From: Sediminibacterium sp.
GTDB taxonomy: Bacteria; Bacteroidota; Bacteroidia; Chitinophagales; Chitinophagaceae
DNA: 8,771 bases
Assembly: GCA_030832695.1 (NCBI GenBank)
Contig: JAURIP010000054.1
Coordinates: forward strand, 1 to 8,771
Direction of reading: 5' to 3'
This document shows, piece after piece, positions 7,370-8,771 of this stretch. The position numbers were made by a program, and so were the translations under genes. Position 1 is the first letter of the stretch; every line of letters begins with the position of its first letter. A model generated the notes under the pieces. That model was given only the letters and a program-made list of their open reading frames with translations. It made no database searches and was not told where the DNA came from.

Positions 7370-8149
7370 TCATTCCTTTTCTTTCATTAGTTTCCAAATA
7401 TTATCTTTTTCAACCAAGGTCATCTTTGCTAAATCCAATCCATTGTCTTTGGCGAACTTTTCCATAAGCTCAAAACGATGCTTGAATTTTTTATTCGTTT
7501 TTTCTAAGGCAGTTTCTGGATCAATATTTAAAAAACGGGCATAGTTGATCATACTAAATAAAACATCCCCAAATTCCTGTTCCGTTTTCTCTTGGTTATT
7601 TGCTTCAATTTCAACTTTCATCTCTGCAATTTCTTCTTCCACCTTTTCCCAAACCTGTTCTTTGTTTTCCCACTCGAATCCTATATGTTTCACTTTTTCC
7701 TGAATCCTTAAAGCTTTTACCATCGCAGGCAAACTATTGGGCACCCCACTTAGAATTGTTTTATCTCCCTTGCCTTCTTGTAATTTTAATTGCTCCCAAT
7801 TTCTTTTTACATCGTCGTCGTTTTCTACTTTCACATCACCATAAATATGTGGGTGACGATGAATTAATTTTTTTGAAATGGCTTCTATGGAATCCTGTAA
7901 AGTAAATTTCCCTTGCTCTGTCCCTATCTTGGCATAAAACAATACATGTAATAAAATGTCACCTAACTCCTCCTTAATACCCTCCCAATCCTCTTCAACA
8001 ATTGCATCCACCAATTCATATAGCTCCTCAATGGTATTACTGCGTAAACTATGAATAGTTTGTTTTTTATCCCATGGGCACTTTTCACGCAGCGTGTCCA
8101 TGATTTCAACTAATTCCAAAAAGCTTTTGGTTAAATTTTCCTGACTCAT
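7370..8149 (-). CDS. mazG: Nucleoside triphosphate pyrophosphohydrolase MazG
   Basis: 259 residues from the ATG at 8149, close to the 263 of E. coli MazG. The frame is open to a TTG at 8227, but the extra 26 residues do not resemble MazG, so the ATG is preferred. There are two MazG repeats. The N-terminal one has CPWDKKQTIHSL (24-35), the metal-binding EELYE (41-45) and EELGD (60-64). The C-terminal one has EEEIAEM and EFGDVLFSMINYARFL, with a conserved Asp. The enzyme hydrolyses (d)NTPs, including damaged ones and in some species (p)ppGpp-linked pools, to NMP and pyrophosphate, using Mg2+ in the cytoplasm. No mazEF toxin-antitoxin genes are adjacent; this is a stand-alone copy, usual in Bacteroidota. 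It converges with htrA. No promoter with a complete TAnnTTTG box was found upstream; TATCTTG at 8173-8179 is the nearest. Confidence 0.95.
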   Translation of the reverse strand: MSQENLTKSFLELVEIMDTLREKCPWDKKQTIHSLRSNTIEELYELVDAIVEEDWEGIKEELGDILLHVLFYAKIGTEQGKFTLQDSIEAISKKLIHRHPHIYGDVKVENDDDVKRNWEQLKLQEGKGDKTILSGVPNSLPAMVKALRIQEKVKHIGFEWENKEQVWEKVEEEIAEMKVEIEANNQEKTEQEFGDVLFSMINYARFLNIDPETALEKTNKKFKHRFELMEKFAKDNGLDLAKMTLVEKDNIWKLMKEKE

Positions 8150-8215
8150 AATTTTATAAATTCCTATGGCCACAAGATAGCAAAAAAAATAACTTTCATC
8201 GGGACTGCCGTTTTT

Positions 8216-8231
8216 CGTTTTGCTCAAAACG
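8216..8231. repeat. Short palindrome upstream of mazG
   Basis: CGTTTTG-CT-CAAAACG, two perfect 7-bp arms, is located 67 bp upstream of the mazG ATG. It could be an operator or part of a leader hairpin; nothing decides between these. Confidence 0.4.
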
Positions 8232-8266
8232 TCTTCCCTGTATTTTGGTCTTACCCAAAGCCTTTA

Positions 8267-8293
8267 CAACAATCCCGATGCTCGGGACTGTTG
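8267..8293. repeat. Stem-loop in the mazG upstream region
   Basis: CAACA-A-TCCCGA-TGC-TCGGGA-C-TGTTG: 11 pairs with one mismatch. On the plus strand it is followed by CGC and T7 (8297-8303), giving it a terminator-like look, although no plus-strand gene precedes it. The 9-mer TCGGGACTG recurs at 8199-8207, suggesting a degraded second copy. Confidence 0.6.
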
Positions 8294-8294
8294 C

Positions 8295-8357
8295 GCTTTT
8301 TTTATGCTCCCCCACTCATTCAAGCAAGCTTGATTCGCGGTCGCGCATAAAAAAAGC
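8295..8357. repeat. 13-bp perfect inverted repeat with 37-bp interior
   Basis: GCTTTTTTTATGC (8295-8307) and GCATAAAAAAAGC (8345-8357) are exact reverse complements. The interior holds a further short palindrome, TCAAGC-AA-GCTTGA (8320-8333). The right arm shares its A-run and first stem bases with the tRNA-Leu terminator. Confidence 0.6.
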
Positions 8358-8380
8358 CTCTCACATACGTGAGAGGCTTT
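8349..8380 (-). terminator. Intrinsic terminator of tRNA-Leu
   Basis: A perfect 12-bp stem, AAAGCCTCTCAC with GTGAGAGGCTTT (8380-8369 and 8364-8353), has a 4-nt loop and runs into T7 on the minus strand. It starts two bases after the tRNA-Leu discriminator base. Confidence 0.9.
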
Positions 8381-8381
8381 G

Positions 8382-8686
8382 TGCCCCAGGCGGGAATCGA
8401 ACCCGCACGGGCGTTGCGGCCCACAGGATTTTCTTACTACTATGGTTTTCACCACCCTACTCCGGTTTGTAGTCTGGACTATGCCTTCACCGTATCTTTC
8501 GATTTAGGTGCTCCGTGTCTAGTCTCTACACGTTCCCTTTCGGGCTTCGCTCGGTATTCCCAGTTTAAAGGGTTCGCCGAATTTACGGAGTTCTACATCT
8601 TCCATTTCTAGAAGTGCACTCAAATTCTTGTTCTACCAAAGAACAGTGTCTAAGTCCTGCGTGTCTACCAGTTCCACCACCAGGGC
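8382..8686 (-). tRNA. tRNA-Leu(UAA), interrupted by a group I intron
   Basis: The 5' exon is 8652-8686 (35 nt) and the 3' exon 8382-8432 (51 nt); joined they give an 86-nt class II tRNA. The acceptor stem GCCCTGG pairs with CTGGGGC (two G-U pairs), followed by discriminator A73. The D arm is GTG/CAC. The anticodon stem CAGGA/TCCTG encloses the loop CTTAAAA, which gives anticodon UAA only when the exons are joined. The long variable arm TGGGC/GCCCG is typical of Leu, and the T arm is GCGGG-TTCGATT-CCCGC. CCA is not encoded; the bases after A73 are CAA. The tRNA should read UUA (and UUG) codons, which are very common in the genes here, so splicing is probably essential (inference). A perfect terminator hairpin begins two bases after the 3' end. 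Confidence 0.95.
8433..8651 (-). ncRNA. Group I self-splicing intron (219 nt) in tRNA-Leu(UAA)
   Basis: It lies between U34 and A35 of the anticodon. Positions below are minus-strand bases. P1: exon ACTT pairs with the internal guide GAGT (8621-8618), leaving the U-G pair at the 5' splice site; the P1 loop carries its own hairpin TGTTCT/AGAACA (8645-8629). P2: CTTC/GAAG. P3: CTCCGT (8590-8585) with ACGGAG (8516-8511). P4: TCGG/CCGA. P5: CCC/GGG. P6: CCC-GAAA-GGG. P7: GACTA (8524-8520) with TAGTC (8481-8477), the R and S elements. P8: CACC/GGTG (8510-8488). P9: TGGT-GAAA-ACCA (8454-8443). P10: UUU before the guide with the first AAA of the 3' exon. The last base is the omega-G at 8433. There is no ORF and no homing endonuclease. 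Layout and insertion site match the cyanobacterial/plastid tRNA-Leu intron class (IC3). Catalytic activity is inferred. Confidence 0.93.
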
Positions 8687-8702
8687 GTCTATTTAAAGAC
8701 TT

Positions 8703-8736
8703 AAAAAAAAATCCCACTCCGAAGAACGGGATTTTT
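8703..8736 (-). terminator. Terminator-like hairpin after the tRNA-Gly-like gene
   Basis: On the minus strand AAAAATCCC and GGGATTTTT (8736-8728 and 8715-8707) form the outer stem. The inner GTTC/GAGT pairs close a TTCG tetraloop, and a T9 run follows. The stem begins within the CCA end of the tRNA. Only 16 bp separate it from the 5' end of tRNA-Leu, so either it is leaky or tRNA-Leu has a promoter overlapping it. Confidence 0.75.
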
Positions 8737-8771
8737 GGAGCGAAAGACCGGGCTCGAACCGGCCACCCCGA
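8736..8771 (-). tRNA. tRNA 3' part, probably tRNA-Gly, cut by the window edge
   Basis: Only the 3' end is present: part of the anticodon stem (TCG), the variable loop, the T arm GCCGG-TTCGAGC-CCGGT, the 3' acceptor strand CTTTCGC, discriminator T73 (8739), and an encoded CCA (8738-8736). A U73 discriminator together with an implied GCGAAAG 5' acceptor strand fits bacterial tRNA-Gly, probably the GCC isoacceptor, but the anticodon lies outside the window. It is upstream of tRNA-Leu on the same strand. CCA is encoded here but not in tRNA-Leu. Confidence 0.75.

Noticed and set aside
7370..8149. mazG as part of a toxin-antitoxin locus
   Set aside because: No mazE or mazF-like genes lie next to it; the neighbours are htrA and tRNA genes.
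8150..8227. N-terminal extension of MazG from a TTG at 8227
   Set aside because: The extra residues do not resemble MazG, the ATG at 8149 gives the usual family length, and the stretch looks like leader DNA with palindromes.
8245..8611. Several open frames on both strands covering the tRNA-Leu region, each up to about 80 codons
   Set aside because: They run through both tRNA exons and the intron core, whose pairing constraints fully explain the sequence. None has a promoter or a recognisable protein motif.
8382..8686. Split tRNA-Leu as a tRNA pseudogene or an attachment site with an inserted element
   Set aside because: Both exons pair perfectly, the insert has a full group I core, and there is no integrase or duplicated tRNA 3' end in the window.

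Overview
The window looks like chromosomal DNA of a low-GC Bacteroidota bacterium, probably near the Chitinophagaceae (inference). The reasons are a TonB-dependent receptor, several promoters of the Bacteroidota type (TTTG, about 20 bp, then TAnnTTTG), A-rich leaders without clear Shine-Dalgarno sequences, and a one-gene-deep mosaic of housekeeping genes. No insertion sequence, phage gene, CRISPR array or toxin-antitoxin pair is visible.

Layout. Bases 2-1861 (+) hold the C-terminal two thirds or so of a TonB-dependent outer-membrane receptor that enters from the left edge. It converges, with only 3 bp between stops, on a three-gene minus-strand cluster read in the order ddl (D-Ala-D-Ala ligase), a membrane-anchored triple-PASTA protein, and a single-domain rhodanese. 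Upstream of ddl, beyond an intrinsic terminator, lies a minus-strand 2[4Fe-4S] ferredoxin. It is divergent from a plus-strand LuxC-type acyl-CoA reductase across a 57-bp shared promoter region. Next comes a plus-strand HtrA/Do-family periplasmic protease with a well-formed promoter overlapped by a perfect inverted repeat, then a strong terminator, then convergent mazG on the minus strand. The right end is an RNA segment on the minus strand: the 3' part of a tRNA, probably tRNA-Gly, a terminator-like hairpin, and a tRNA-Leu(UAA) gene.

The standout is the tRNA-Leu(UAA) gene. It is split after U34, the first anticodon base, by a 219-nt group I self-splicing intron. The P1, P2, P3, P4, P5, P6, P7, P8, P9 and P10 pairings and the terminal guanosine can all be traced by eye. 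This is the position of the classic cyanobacterial and plastid tRNA-Leu intron. Here it sits in what appears to be a Bacteroidota genome, in a very compact form without an ORF.

Functional themes: cell-envelope biogenesis and upkeep (ddl, PASTA protein, HtrA, TonB receptor), a redox pair (ferredoxin and acyl-CoA reductase), nucleotide-pool cleaning (mazG), and translation (tRNAs). About 165 bp between mazG and tRNA-Leu carries an unusual density of inverted repeats. All genes were identified by reading motifs; no database search was possible.
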